64,000 bases of DNA from an uncultured Clostridia bacterium (GTDB taxonomy: Bacteria > Bacillota > Clostridia > UBA1212 > UBA1255). The first letter of the stretch is position 1. Each line of letters begins with the position of its first letter. Positions 36,585 to 45,134 of this stretch are shown one piece after another. The notes beneath the pieces were generated by a model. That model was not told the DNA's origin, did not search any database, and saw only the letters and a list, made by a program, of their open reading frames with translations. The translations under genes and the position numbers were made by a program. The stretch is from contig CAJFUB010000007.1 in assembly GCA_904420095.1 (NCBI GenBank), forward strand, positions 62,001-126,000, given 5' to 3'.

Positions 36585-36619
36585 TGCATTGCTGAAATGC
36601 AGGAACGATATGCTATAAT
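36585..36619 (+). promoter_or_regulatory. Promoter region of the two-component operon
   Basis: The -10 TATAAT is at 36614-36619. The -35 position (GCTGAA) is poor but is covered by a small palindrome TGCATT-N5-AATGCA (36585-36601). Activation or autoregulation is plausible. Confidence 0.45.
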
Positions 36620-36637
36620 ATAAAAAAGGAGAATTGC

Positions 36638-37345
36638 ATGATGGACTATGATTACTTAAAATATAAAAAAATCCTCATCGTAGACGATGAGGCCGATTTG
36701 CGGGAAATGGTAATATCTATTTTAGAGCAGGACGGTTTCAAAGCAATGAAAACCGCTGGGACAGGATCCGAAGCTTTACAAATATGTAAAGAATGGAAGC
36801 CTGAGCTTGCCATTCTTGATGTCATGCTGCCGGACGAGAACGGATTTTCTTTATTCGAGCAAATGAGAACCTTCACCGAAGTCCCCGTCCTCTTTTTAAC
36901 GGCCTGCGGAGAAGACGAGGACAAGCTGAAGGGCTTAGGACTTGGCGCGGATGATTATATGGTAAAGCCGTTCCTGCCGAAGGAATTATCCTTACGCATA
37001 GGAATTATTCTGCGGCACTACTACAAGGGGGAAAATCCCATTGTTCCGCTTTCCGGGAGTCAAATTGATTTTGACCGTGCCGAAGTAATAAAAGGCGATG
37101 CGCATTTCCCGCTGACTGCGAAAGAGCACGATATTTTGTTGGCGCTTTACCGGAATGCGGGAAGAATTGTAACCATAGATCAGCTTTGCGAAGCTGCGTG
37201 GGGAGAGAACCCCTATGGATATGAAAATTCGCTGATGGCGCATATCCGCAGAATTCGGGAAAAAATCGAAGCGAACCCGTCCAAGCCCGTATCCCTTATT
37301 ACGGTGAAAGGCTTAGGCTACAAGTTAGTATTAGCGGGGAAATGA
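36638..37345 (+). CDS. OmpR-family response regulator
   Basis: This 235-residue regulator has a receiver domain at 1-~120: acidic pocket ILIVDDEADLR, phosphoacceptor Asp in LAILDVMLPDENG, conserved Thr in LTACGEDEDK and Lys in MVKPF. A winged-helix DNA-binding domain (~140-232) contains the recognition region ENSLMAHIRRIREKIE and wing VKGLGYKLV. AAAAAGGAG precedes the ATG. The kinase gene starts 1 nt after its stop. It probably controls the divergent LanFEG-like operon through the TTACATTT repeats. Confidence 0.93.
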   Translation: MMDYDYLKYKKILIVDDEADLREMVISILEQDGFKAMKTAGTGSEALQICKEWKPELAILDVMLPDENGFSLFEQMRTFTEVPVLFLTACGEDEDKLKGLGLGADDYMVKPFLPKELSLRIGIILRHYYKGENPIVPLSGSQIDFDRAEVIKGDAHFPLTAKEHDILLALYRNAGRIVTIDQLCEAAWGENPYGYENSLMAHIRRIREKIEANPSKPVSLITVKGLGYKLVLAGK

Positions 37346-37346
37346 T

Positions 37347-38768
37347 ATGAAAGATCTTACGAAGCTCATTCGGCGGTTTGTAGGCATACTGCTGTTAAGC
37401 ACGGTATTGGTCATCGTCCTTAACATCATTATTCTTGCAGTGATATCCGCAAGTCAAACGGCAAGCGGCAGACCGTGGACGACCGCCAAAGAGACTGCCG
37501 ACGCTTTACAGGAAACGGAGACGGGATATGTCTTATCCGGCAATATATCTGACAGGCTAAGCCGGGAAAATGCGTGGGCGATCTATATTGATAATGACAC
37601 ATTAGAGGTAAAATGGCATACGGAAAATCTGCCGGATACCATTCCGCTGCAATATACGATCTCCGATATTGCGAGCTTGACACGGGGATATATCGACGGA
37701 TACCCTACCTATACGGGAGAATCTGAAAACGGATTAGTCGTTGTCGGCTATCCGAAAGACCGATATTGGAAGCATATGTCCCCCAGCTGGGATTATGATT
37801 TCATCAAAAACGCTCCGTATACTGTTCTTATTGTGATAGGCGTAAATGTTTTTTTGATTTTCCTGATTTATATGATCGCAAATTCCAAGCTGCTGAAATC
37901 CGTCAGGCCGATTGCAAACGGCATACAAGCGCTGCCTTCGGGCAGGCCTGTTTATGTCAGGGAAAAAGGGCTTCTATCCGACCTTGCCGCTAAAATCAAT
38001 CAAACATCGGATATTCTCCAAAGGCAGAAGCGAAACCTGCAGAGGAAGGAAACAGCAAGGGCCAACTGGATTTCCGGCGTCTCCCACGACATCCGCACGC
38101 CGCTTTCTATGGTGATGGGATATGCCGGGCAGATTGAGGACAACGAAAGCCTGCCGGAAAGCGAAAGGAAAAAAGCACGGATTATCCGCCAGCAAAGTAC
38201 AAAAATGAAGAATCTCATCAATGATTTAAACCTTGCGTCGAAGTTAGAATATAATATGCAGCCGATCGATCCAAAGCCTGTCAATCTCGTAGCGATTGCA
38301 AGACAGAGCGTTGTTGATTTTATCAATTTGGGTATGGGAGGAAAATATCCGATCGAATGGAACACAGAGGAAGCATTGACCGCTTGTGTCATAAACGGAG
38401 ATAAGGAATTGCTGCGGCGGGCAATCGGAAACCTGATTACAAATTGTCAAACGCACAACCCTGACGGCTGCACGATTTCGGTATGCGCCCGAAAAAGTGA
38501 TACAGAATATAAAATTATCGTAGAAGATAACGGCATAGGCGTTACCGACGAAACGTTAGAGAAACTCAGGACTACGCCCCACTATATGATGAGTGATAGC
38601 GGCACTTCCGAGCCACGGCACGGTTTAGGGCTTTTGATTGTCGGACAGATTGTTTCCGCGCACAAGGGAACCGTATCCTTCGATCACGGAAAACAAGGAG
38701 GCTTTGCCGTTGCCGTCGCATTTCCGATTCACAGCAATGAAGCGGATGAACTAATGCGGCAAAAATAA
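37347..38768 (+). CDS. Membrane sensor histidine kinase
   Basis: This 473-residue kinase has two membrane helices (~9-32 and ~152-175) bounding an extracellular sensor of ~120 residues. The H-box is SGVSHDIRTPLSMVMGYA. ATP-binding motifs are N-box AIGNLITNCQTHNP, G1 VEDNGIGV and G2 HGLGLLIVG. The sizeable extracytoplasmic loop differs from the short-loop BceS type and suggests direct peptide or envelope sensing. Paired with the regulator immediately upstream. Confidence 0.92.
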   Translation: MKDLTKLIRRFVGILLLSTVLVIVLNIIILAVISASQTASGRPWTTAKETADALQETETGYVLSGNISDRLSRENAWAIYIDNDTLEVKWHTENLPDTIPLQYTISDIASLTRGYIDGYPTYTGESENGLVVVGYPKDRYWKHMSPSWDYDFIKNAPYTVLIVIGVNVFLIFLIYMIANSKLLKSVRPIANGIQALPSGRPVYVREKGLLSDLAAKINQTSDILQRQKRNLQRKETARANWISGVSHDIRTPLSMVMGYAGQIEDNESLPESERKKARIIRQQSTKMKNLINDLNLASKLEYNMQPIDPKPVNLVAIARQSVVDFINLGMGGKYPIEWNTEEALTACVINGDKELLRRAIGNLITNCQTHNPDGCTISVCARKSDTEYKIIVEDNGIGVTDETLEKLRTTPHYMMSDSGTSEPRHGLGLLIVGQIVSAHKGTVSFDHGKQGGFAVAVAFPIHSNEADELMRQK

Positions 38769-38802
38769 TTCCTAAAAAGCAGCGATAGGAGTTGGAGCAA
38801 AA

Positions 38803-39348
38803 ATGAAAACGAAGAGATATATTGCTTTTTTGCGCGGAATCAACGTAAGTGGTAAAAATAAGATTCCAATGTCAGAATTGAAGAACTGCTTTGAAGCACT
38901 GGGATTTACGGAAGTTAAGACGTATCTGAACAGCGGCAACGCGGTTTTTTCAAGCGAGGAGGACAGTCCCGCCGATTTAACCAACAGGATCGAAGCAATG
39001 ATAAAAGAACAATTTGGTTTTGCGGTTCCGGTTTTTGTTATAGCAAAAGAAGAGCTTGCGGAGGTTTTGCAAAACGCACCTGACTGGTGGGGAAAGGAAA
39101 ACAAGGAAATCTATGATAATTTGATCTTTATTATCCCGCCGGCTGCTTTTTCTGACGTGTTTAATGAGATCGGCGCGCCGAAAGAAGGAGTAGAAAAGAT
39201 ACAGAACTATAAAAAGGCGATCTTTTGGTCTTTTCGCCGCAAAGATTATCAAAAGACAAACTGGTGGTCAAAAACGGCAAACGCAAATATCAGCAGCAAA
39301 TTGACCATCAGAACGGCAAATACAGTCAGGAAAATCGTTGGAATGTGA
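38803..39348 (+). CDS. DUF1697 family protein
   Basis: This 181-residue protein has the family opening RYIAFLRGINVSGKNKIPM, then LNSGNAVFSS and a C-terminal KLTIRTANTVRKI. DUF1697 proteins are small soluble alpha/beta proteins of unknown function found in many bacteria. It starts 34 nt after the kinase gene and may be read through from it, though functional linkage is doubtful. Confidence 0.85.
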   Translation: MKTKRYIAFLRGINVSGKNKIPMSELKNCFEALGFTEVKTYLNSGNAVFSSEEDSPADLTNRIEAMIKEQFGFAVPVFVIAKEELAEVLQNAPDWWGKENKEIYDNLIFIIPPAAFSDVFNEIGAPKEGVEKIQNYKKAIFWSFRRKDYQKTNWWSKTANANISSKLTIRTANTVRKIVGM

Positions 39349-39431
39349 CCGTTCTCTTAATTTCCGATAAAAGATAAAATGGGCTTAGGCTGCAGGGAAT
39401 GTTATAATTAAAAGCATTAAGGGTTCATTTA

Positions 39432-39440
39432 TGATATAAT
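39432..39440 (+). promoter_or_regulatory. Extended -10 promoter element
   Basis: TGATATAAT matches the extended -10 pattern (TGnTATAAT) ~50 nt before the next gene. No clear -35 is present, as is common for such promoters. A further TATAAT lies ~35 nt upstream with no good -35. Confidence 0.4.
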
Positions 39441-39492
39441 TCAGGGCGAATGAGAAAGCCGTTTAAGCGCAAGCAATAAGGAGATTCGAACA

Positions 39493-39996
39493 ATGAAAGA
39501 AAAATGCAGATTGCTAATAGATGATTTTCTGGCCGTCATCCCCGCAGAATATCGTGAAATGGTAAATGATTTAGCAGAATTTGCCGATCGCCTGGGCTAT
39601 ACTCCGAGGAGGAACAAAGTAAGCCTTTTTTCGATAGATTTTTATAAAAGCAAAATAAAAAGAACGATCATGAAGCTTGAAGAGTGTAATCCTAAAATTC
39701 CGTCGGGAATTCCACAGCTAAGGCTAAAATTTTATGCAAATGCCAATTATTCGGATCCTTTCAAAGCCGGAATTAAGTCTGTTATAGAAAGCTTTGACGG
39801 AAAATACACAGGCTGTTACGGATGCGGACGATGTAAAGACAAGCCGGAGGGATATGTCTATTTATATCCGGACGGAAGAAAAATTTTTCGCTGCGGTGGT
39901 GAATTGATACCAATTCCAAACTGGTATGAAGGCCACATTAAGGAAATAAAACAACTGATGAAAACGCAGAATGATTTTTGGCTAAGTAAAATCTAG
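39493..39996 (+). CDS. Conserved-looking protein of unknown function with CxxCxxC motif
   Basis: This 167-residue soluble protein is basic and I do not recognise it with certainty. The N-terminal half is helical (LIDDFLAVIPAEYREMVNDL). The C-terminal half holds CYGCGRCKDKPEGYVYLYP and a later FRCGGELI; the four cysteines could form a small zinc or iron-sulfur site. AAGGAG lies 9 nt before the ATG, so it is likely expressed. Neighbours give no functional clue. Confidence 0.65.
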   Translation: MKEKCRLLIDDFLAVIPAEYREMVNDLAEFADRLGYTPRRNKVSLFSIDFYKSKIKRTIMKLEECNPKIPSGIPQLRLKFYANANYSDPFKAGIKSVIESFDGKYTGCYGCGRCKDKPEGYVYLYPDGRKIFRCGGELIPIPNWYEGHIKEIKQLMKTQNDFWLSKI

Positions 39997-40040
39997 CAGC
40001 GCGGCTATCTGCTTTTTTTGATTTTGAACGGAGGCAAGCC

Positions 40041-40475
40041 ATGAAAGAATATCAGCATAAAGTACAGTATTACGAAACCGATAAAATGCAGTGTACGCAT
40101 CATTCCAATTATATCCGGTTTATGGAAGAAGCAAGAATCTGCTTTATGGATCAGCTTGGCTGGAGCTATGACAAAATGGAGAAGGAGGGCATCCTCTCCC
40201 CTGTTCTTTCCGTCGCATGCGACTATAAAAAGAATACGACGTTTCCCGATATAATAAATATCTCCATTCAGGTTCTGGAATTGAGCGCGGCAAAACTGAC
40301 GCTTGGCTATACCATGCGCGTTTCTGACGACATCGTATGTACGGCAAGCAGCAAACATTGTTTTTTGAACGAAACCGGACGGCTAATCAGCATAAAGAAA
40401 CAATATCCGGATTTTTATCGGCTTTTGGCTTCGCTGAAGGCTGAAGCGGATGCGGGCAAAGCCGGGATCGACTGA
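40041..40475 (+). CDS. Acyl-CoA thioesterase, 4HBT hotdog fold
   Basis: This 144-residue YbgC/FadM-type thioesterase has the catalytic segment VQYYETDKMQCTHHSNYIRF (Asp in place, His-His after), then FMEEAR and SVACDYKKNTTFPD. It hydrolyses acyl-CoA or acyl-carrier thioesters in the cytoplasm; chain length cannot be predicted. GGAGG precedes the ATG. It ends ~20 nt before the hairpin ahead of the glycosyltransferase. Confidence 0.85.
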   Translation: MKEYQHKVQYYETDKMQCTHHSNYIRFMEEARICFMDQLGWSYDKMEKEGILSPVLSVACDYKKNTTFPDIINISIQVLELSAAKLTLGYTMRVSDDIVCTASSKHCFLNETGRLISIKKQYPDFYRLLASLKAEADAGKAGID

Positions 40476-40493
40476 TCTTCGGAATTTGCAGTG

Positions 40494-40544
40494 AATCACC
40501 TCTTTCCTTGTCCTAGCGTATATTGGCATAGGAAAGAGGTGATT
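40494..40544 (+). promoter_or_regulatory. 15-bp hairpin burying the glycosyltransferase ribosome binding site
   Basis: Arms 40494-40508 (AATCACCTCTTTCCT) and 40530-40544 are perfectly complementary with a 21-nt loop. The 3' arm contains GAAAGAGGTG, the ribosome site for the TTG start at 40549. It lies at the end of the thioesterase transcript, but no U-run follows, so translational control is more likely than termination. Confidence 0.6.
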
Positions 40545-40548
40545 ATAT

Positions 40549-41817
40549 TTGAAAACCAAATTTATTTTATCAATTTGTTTCGGTGGACTGTGGCTGATCG
40601 TTTCCTTGTTTTTTGCCGTTGATTGGGCGCAGGACATTATATATATTTTACCAGACGTCTATGTCTGGTGGGTAATTATAGGCATCGCACTGCTTCCTGG
40701 ATTTCTGATGAGCTCCATGTTTTTTTCGAATATGCTGCACTGGAAACTGAAAAAGTATCCCGATACTGCTGAAGATACTACCATTATCATGTGTGCGCAC
40801 GATGAAGAAAAAAATATTGCCCAATCTATCCAGGCGATTTTGGATCAGCAATATGCCGGTCATATTCGTCTCATTGTTGTTGACAATGCATCTCAGGATC
40901 GCACCAAGCAGGAAATTCTGCAAAAGCAGGCCTCCGCACATGCGGGCTGTTCCTTGGAATATGCTTACTGCACGCAGCCCGGGAAAGCGCACGCACTGAA
41001 TTACGGGCTGGAAATGGTGCGCACCCGGTATTTTATTACGGTAGACGCGGATACTTGCCTGGAAAAGCAAGCGGTACAAAAAATTATGAACCGTATTGCA
41101 GCCTGCCAAGACGCTTGTGTTGCCGGAAATCTGTTTGTTCAGAATTGCAGAGCGTCCTTGGCCGCAAAAATGCAGAATTATGACTATCTGCTCAGTATTG
41201 CGGCAATCAAGCGTTTCCAGGGAAGCTACCGATCCACCCTGGTCGCGCAGGGAGCGTTCAGCGCGTATCAAACGGAATCCGTCCGCCAAGTCGGCGGCTG
41301 GCAGGAGGTAATGGGAGAAGACATCGTATTAACCTACCAGCTGCTTCATCAGAAACTGCCGTCCGCCTATGAGCCCCGCGCGGTCGGTTATACAGCGGTT
41401 CCGGAAACCCTCGGCGGTTTATACAATCAGCGAAAGCGGTGGGCGATCGGTATGATTGAGGGGTTGTCATCCGTTCCGCCCTGGAGGCAGGGAACTGCCT
41501 ATTCACGATATTTTACCTTTGTGAATCTTTCCGTTATTTACCTTGACCTTGCTTTTCTATTCGGCTTGATTCCGGGAATCATACTCGCGCTGTTCGGATA
41601 CTGCTATCTGGCAGGATTTCTTACTCTGTTTGCCGTTGCGGTTTCCGTTCTGTTCTTTTTGAGTATGTATCTCTATCAGAGGCGGCTGGGAATCCCCTTT
41701 CGGAACAGCGTTTTAGGATTTCTCTGTTTCCTTTTGTTTTTTCAGGCCATTCAAAGCACGGCAGCCGTGCATGGCTATGTGATCCGCCTGCTGCGCAGAA
41801 AGGGGGAATGGAAATGA
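40549..41817 (+). CDS. Processive-type family 2 glycosyltransferase, membrane-bound
   Basis: This 422-residue protein starts at a TTG 7 nt after GAAAGAGGTG. Two N-terminal membrane helices are followed by a GT2 domain: TTIIMCAHDEEKNIAQSI, ITVDADTCL (metal-binding DAD), MGEDIVLTYQLL (ED base) and QRKRWAIGM (the QxxRW of processive enzymes such as IcaA/PgaC, NodC and hyaluronan synthase). Three to four C-terminal helices could form an export channel. It overlaps the deacetylase gene by 4 nt. It probably polymerises an N-acetylhexosamine, inferred from the partner. Confidence 0.88.
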   Translation: MKTKFILSICFGGLWLIVSLFFAVDWAQDIIYILPDVYVWWVIIGIALLPGFLMSSMFFSNMLHWKLKKYPDTAEDTTIIMCAHDEEKNIAQSIQAILDQQYAGHIRLIVVDNASQDRTKQEILQKQASAHAGCSLEYAYCTQPGKAHALNYGLEMVRTRYFITVDADTCLEKQAVQKIMNRIAACQDACVAGNLFVQNCRASLAAKMQNYDYLLSIAAIKRFQGSYRSTLVAQGAFSAYQTESVRQVGGWQEVMGEDIVLTYQLLHQKLPSAYEPRAVGYTAVPETLGGLYNQRKRWAIGMIEGLSSVPPWRQGTAYSRYFTFVNLSVIYLDLAFLFGLIPGIILALFGYCYLAGFLTLFAVAVSVLFFLSMYLYQRRLGIPFRNSVLGFLCFLLFFQAIQSTAAVHGYVIRLLRRKGEWK

Positions 41818-42509
41818 AACGGAAAAATATATTATTTTGCGCTTTTATCTGTGTTGTTATCGGATTGGTCGTTTGGGGCCTGTCTGCAGGAGCTCGCAGC
41901 CGTCTGAAGCGAAATGCGATTGCCGGCCCGGTCAACGCCGATCAACCTGTCGTAGCGCTGACCTTTGACGACGGACCAAATTCACGCTACACCCCGCAGA
42001 TATTGGATATTCTGTATGAACAGCAGGCAGCGGCCACCTTTTTTCTGCTCGGCGAAAAAATGGACGGAAACGAGCTTCTGATCCGTGAAATCGCCGCCAG
42101 CGGGCACGAAATCGGAAGCCATACGTTTTCACATCCTGACCTTACGGCATTGGACAATTCGGAAATCCAAAAAGAAATCCGTCAGACGGATGAAGCACTG
42201 AAAAAAATTCTTCCGGACTATTCCATCCGTTATGTGCGTCCTCCGTACGGAAGATACACGGAAAAAGTCCAGGCGGCGATCGACCGGCCTCTTATGCTGT
42301 GGACAATTGACAGCCTCGATTGGGAGGATTCAGATGCGGAAAAAATTTATACCGTCGTCGTAGACCAAATTGAGGATGGCGATATTGTTGTTTTCCATGA
42401 TGATAACGAGGAAACGGTCAAGGCGCTGAGTAAAATTATTGCGGAGCTTAAGAAAAGAGGTTTTCAGTTTGCGACCGTCTCGCAGCTGGCTCAGATCAAT
42501 GAGTCTTAA
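41814..42509 (+). CDS. Polysaccharide deacetylase (NodB homology)
   Basis: This ~231-residue protein has an N-terminal membrane anchor (ILFCAFICVVIGLVVWGL) and a NodB domain outside the cell: TFDDGPNS (metal Asp), SHTFSHPDL (HxxxH metal ligands) and YVRPPYGRY. It removes N-acetyl groups from a chitin-like, PNAG-like or peptidoglycan substrate. The ATG at 41814 was chosen for its spacing from GGGGGA and its 4-nt ATGA overlap with the glycosyltransferase stop; an ATG 6 nt upstream is the alternative. A terminator follows. Confidence 0.9.
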   Translation: MKRKNILFCAFICVVIGLVVWGLSAGARSRLKRNAIAGPVNADQPVVALTFDDGPNSRYTPQILDILYEQQAAATFFLLGEKMDGNELLIREIAASGHEIGSHTFSHPDLTALDNSEIQKEIRQTDEALKKILPDYSIRYVRPPYGRYTEKVQAAIDRPLMLWTIDSLDWEDSDAEKIYTVVVDQIEDGDIVVFHDDNEETVKALSKIIAELKKRGFQFATVSQLAQINES

Positions 42510-42536
42510 TTTCTGAGCGGTTTCCGCATTTTAAAT

Positions 42537-42595
42537 GGCGGCAGGGCGCCGGAGATTCCCTTCCGGGTGTTCCGGTATCCTGCCGCCGTTATTTT
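42537..42595 (+). terminator. Rho-independent terminator after the GT2-deacetylase pair
   Basis: GGCGGCAGG (42537-42545) pairs with CCTGCCGCC (42579-42587), followed by GTTATTTT. The long loop has further internal pairing. Confidence 0.6.
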
Positions 42596-42611
42596 GCAGC
42601 GAGCGGATCGC

Positions 42612-43985
42612 TTATTTCAGTACGGTGCTTTCAATGCCAAGAAGAGTATTGGCCAGAACAATTTCTTTTGAATGGTCGCCGTAAACCAGCGCCCAATGAC
42701 GTCCCTCATACGCCTCGGCCAGAGCCTTCACGTCGCCGTCTATTTCAAGCTCAAGCTGAGTGCGGCAGGATGCAAAGCCGGTATTTCGTACGATTTTACC
42801 GGTCAGAACGACCATCCGATCCAATTTGTCATGAGAAATGCCCGTAACGGTGACCGTTTCGCCTTCTTTTCGAAGCACCTGAACGCCACAGCCGAGATTT
42901 GGAATCTCAAAATAATTATAGAGATTCAGCGGATCCTTAGCGTCCTTCTGGCTGTACGAATACACCGTCGGCGACGAGCAGTGCGATACGAATAACTTAT
43001 TGTCCTCAGGGAATAAGTACGGATTCAGCATAAAGCACGGACATCCCGATGCGTAGCTTGTGATCATCATGTCGACCATCGTAGTTACATCCGCCTCGCA
43101 GGTCGCAACGATTCCCGCATCGTTCAGCTTGGAAAGCGCATAACAGGCGGTTGCCTCGATTCCGGTATGGATCATTGAATATAAACAGTTGATGGTCATT
43201 GCATCGGCGCCGGTTTCTTCTATTATTTCTTTCAGAACATAATATAATTTCTCGGCATTTTTGGGATTTCTTTCGGGATGGGAGCGATCGGCCGCCGCCT
43301 CCCTCTGCATGCTCCCCTTTTCATAAGCGCCGTTCCAGTTTTCAAACAGCTTCATGAATTTCTCGGAGCTTATATGCTTCCACGTGACTCCGAACTTTTG
43401 CTGGATCGCTTTGATCATCGCATATCCCCAGTTCCAGGAATGGTATGGCTCATACATGACTTCGCCGACGCAAAGCGCCGTAGTATTGGCAATGCGGAAT
43501 CGGACCTGATAGGCCTTTAAAAGGGCGCGCAGCTCCTCAACATTCTTAACGACGTGAACGTCTTCGGATATTTTCAGGTATTCCGAAAGCTTTCTGTTGT
43601 CGCGAACAAAATACGGGTAGAATACGGCGCCATAGGACCAGGCCTCGCAATACGGGCGCGGTGCGATCAGGATGGGGCGGTTTTTGGAAGAAAGCGCCGC
43701 CAAAAAGAGATCAGTAATGCCTCCGAACGGATAAACGATATATACGTCGGCGTCCTCCAGATCCAGAACGTTTCCCTCTGAGAGGACCGCATCCGTAAAA
43801 ATGGTTTCGCAGTCTGCCGGAATGACCGCTTCAAAATTTTTCCGAATTTCTGCCTTGTCGGATTCTGAGAGCAGACGGTTTGTTTCCGTGCATCTCGTCA
43901 GATCTCCGTCAAAGCGCGCGTTTACCGCCGCCGTATCGGCCGTCGTGTTTCCGAAAATCAGTCCGGCAATTTTCATATTCCTCAT
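42612..43985 (-). CDS. L-fucose/L-arabinose isomerase-like protein
   Basis: This 457-residue protein of the FucI/AraA-like superfamily begins KIAGLIFGNTTADTAAVN. It has a first Rossmann-like domain (YIVYPFGGITDLFLAAL), a second (LCVGEVMYEPYHSWNWGYAM), and a C-terminal beta barrel. It is shorter than FucI (~590) and matches the 'fucose isomerase-like' group whose substrate is mostly unproven. An AraC regulator gene precedes it on the same strand, separated by a strong terminator, so it must have its own promoter. Confidence 0.75.
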   Translation of the reverse strand: MRNMKIAGLIFGNTTADTAAVNARFDGDLTRCTETNRLLSESDKAEIRKNFEAVIPADCETIFTDAVLSEGNVLDLEDADVYIVYPFGGITDLFLAALSSKNRPILIAPRPYCEAWSYGAVFYPYFVRDNRKLSEYLKISEDVHVVKNVEELRALLKAYQVRFRIANTTALCVGEVMYEPYHSWNWGYAMIKAIQQKFGVTWKHISSEKFMKLFENWNGAYEKGSMQREAAADRSHPERNPKNAEKLYYVLKEIIEETGADAMTINCLYSMIHTGIEATACYALSKLNDAGIVATCEADVTTMVDMMITSYASGCPCFMLNPYLFPEDNKLFVSHCSSPTVYSYSQKDAKDPLNLYNYFEIPNLGCGVQVLRKEGETVTVTGISHDKLDRMVVLTGKIVRNTGFASCRTQLELEIDGDVKALAEAYEGRHWALVYGDHSKEIVLANTLLGIESTVLK

Positions 43986-44026
43986 GCTATTCTCAACGCC
44001 TTTCTAAAAAATGTATTTCTTATTAT

Positions 44027-44068
44027 AAAAAAAAGAGCGGAAATTCCAATGGGGAATTCTGCTCTTTT
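44027..44068 (-). terminator. Rho-independent terminator after the AraC-family gene
   Basis: The hairpin begins at the TAA stop of the regulator. On the minus strand AAAAAGAGC and GCTCTTTTTTTT close an imperfect stem that also includes GAATTCC/GGAATTT. The U-run is long, so termination should be efficient. Confidence 0.8.
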
Positions 44069-44964
44069 TATAGGGAAGTTTTGTCATTTCTTTTGCGGTA
44101 GGAGGCGGGCGTGGTTCCCACATGCTTTTTGAAAATCTCGTAAAATGTTTTCATGTCGCGAAAGCCTGCTTCGCTTGCCGCCGCTTTGACGCTTAGCCCG
44201 GTCGTATCCAGAAGACGGCAAACCTCCTGGATCCGTTTCCGCTGGATAAAGTGCGTCAGCGTTTCCCGGGTGTGTTTTTTAAACAGCTTGCTCAGATAAG
44301 ACGGGCTTAAATACACATTGGAGGCCAGCTCTTGCAAATGCAGGGGCTTTTCGCAATGGGCTCCGATATATGCTATTGTCCGTTCTACTGCGTCCGTGCC
44401 GCTTTCCGTCGTATATTCTGAAAATGCCTGTTCTTCCTGCTCCTTTCGAAAGGCATGAATCAGCAGCAGCGTAAGAGATGCTCTTACGGCAGCTTCATAG
44501 CCTTTTGCTTTCCGATCGTATTCCCCAAGCATCCGTAGGAGAAATTGCTGAAGACAGGCGCCGTTTCCGCCGGACAGACGGATGTATCCAGGATTTTCTC
44601 CGTTTACAGCCAAAAAGCTTTTAAAAAAAATCCGGTAGAACGCGCCGAGAAAATCGTCCCCGCAGTCTGCCAGCGCTTCATCCAGAAATTCCGCTTGGAA
44701 AATGCAGTTGATGACGCCGAGTTTATTTTTCCCGCCGGACGTCAGAAAGCCGTGCACAATATTGGCATTCATAATAAACAGGTCGCCCTGCCGTGTCTGC
44801 TGCTTCTGGTTTCCCAAAATATGAATTCCCGATCCGTTTTCAATGTAAGCGATTTCGATAAAATCATGCGTATGCAGACAAACCTGACTGACCTCCGCAC
44901 GGTGGATATTGAAAGACTCTTCGCCAGAGAAATAGGCTTTTGATTCACAAACGGGATATTTCAT
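44068..44964 (-). CDS. AraC-family transcriptional regulator
   Basis: This ~298-residue regulator has an N-terminal cupin sensor (HTHDFIEIAYIENGSGIHIL, then GDLFIMNANIVHGF). Two helix-turn-helix motifs follow in the last 100 residues (LHLQELASNVYLSPSYLSKL and the AraC signature AASEAGFRDMKTFYEIFKK). The start at 44964 has AGGAG 7 nt upstream, in preference to an upstream ATG. It is a likely sugar-responsive regulator of the isomerase-like gene next to it. Confidence 0.9.
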   Translation of the reverse strand: MKYPVCESKAYFSGEESFNIHRAEVSQVCLHTHDFIEIAYIENGSGIHILGNQKQQTRQGDLFIMNANIVHGFLTSGGKNKLGVINCIFQAEFLDEALADCGDDFLGAFYRIFFKSFLAVNGENPGYIRLSGGNGACLQQFLLRMLGEYDRKAKGYEAAVRASLTLLLIHAFRKEQEEQAFSEYTTESGTDAVERTIAYIGAHCEKPLHLQELASNVYLSPSYLSKLFKKHTRETLTHFIQRKRIQEVCRLLDTTGLSVKAAASEAGFRDMKTFYEIFKKHVGTTPASYRKRNDKTSL

Positions 44965-45134
44965 ATTTGATCTCCTGATCTTATGGTTTTCCGATTTTAT
45001 CACAAAAGCAATTTAGAAGTCAATGCGGCGCAAATATAAAAATATAAAAGCAGGAAAAAGCACAAAATCAGGACGCGCCGCCGCGATGCCGCCCTCTGTT
45101 CCAGAATAGCCCGGCACGTTCGCGGCCGGCATTT

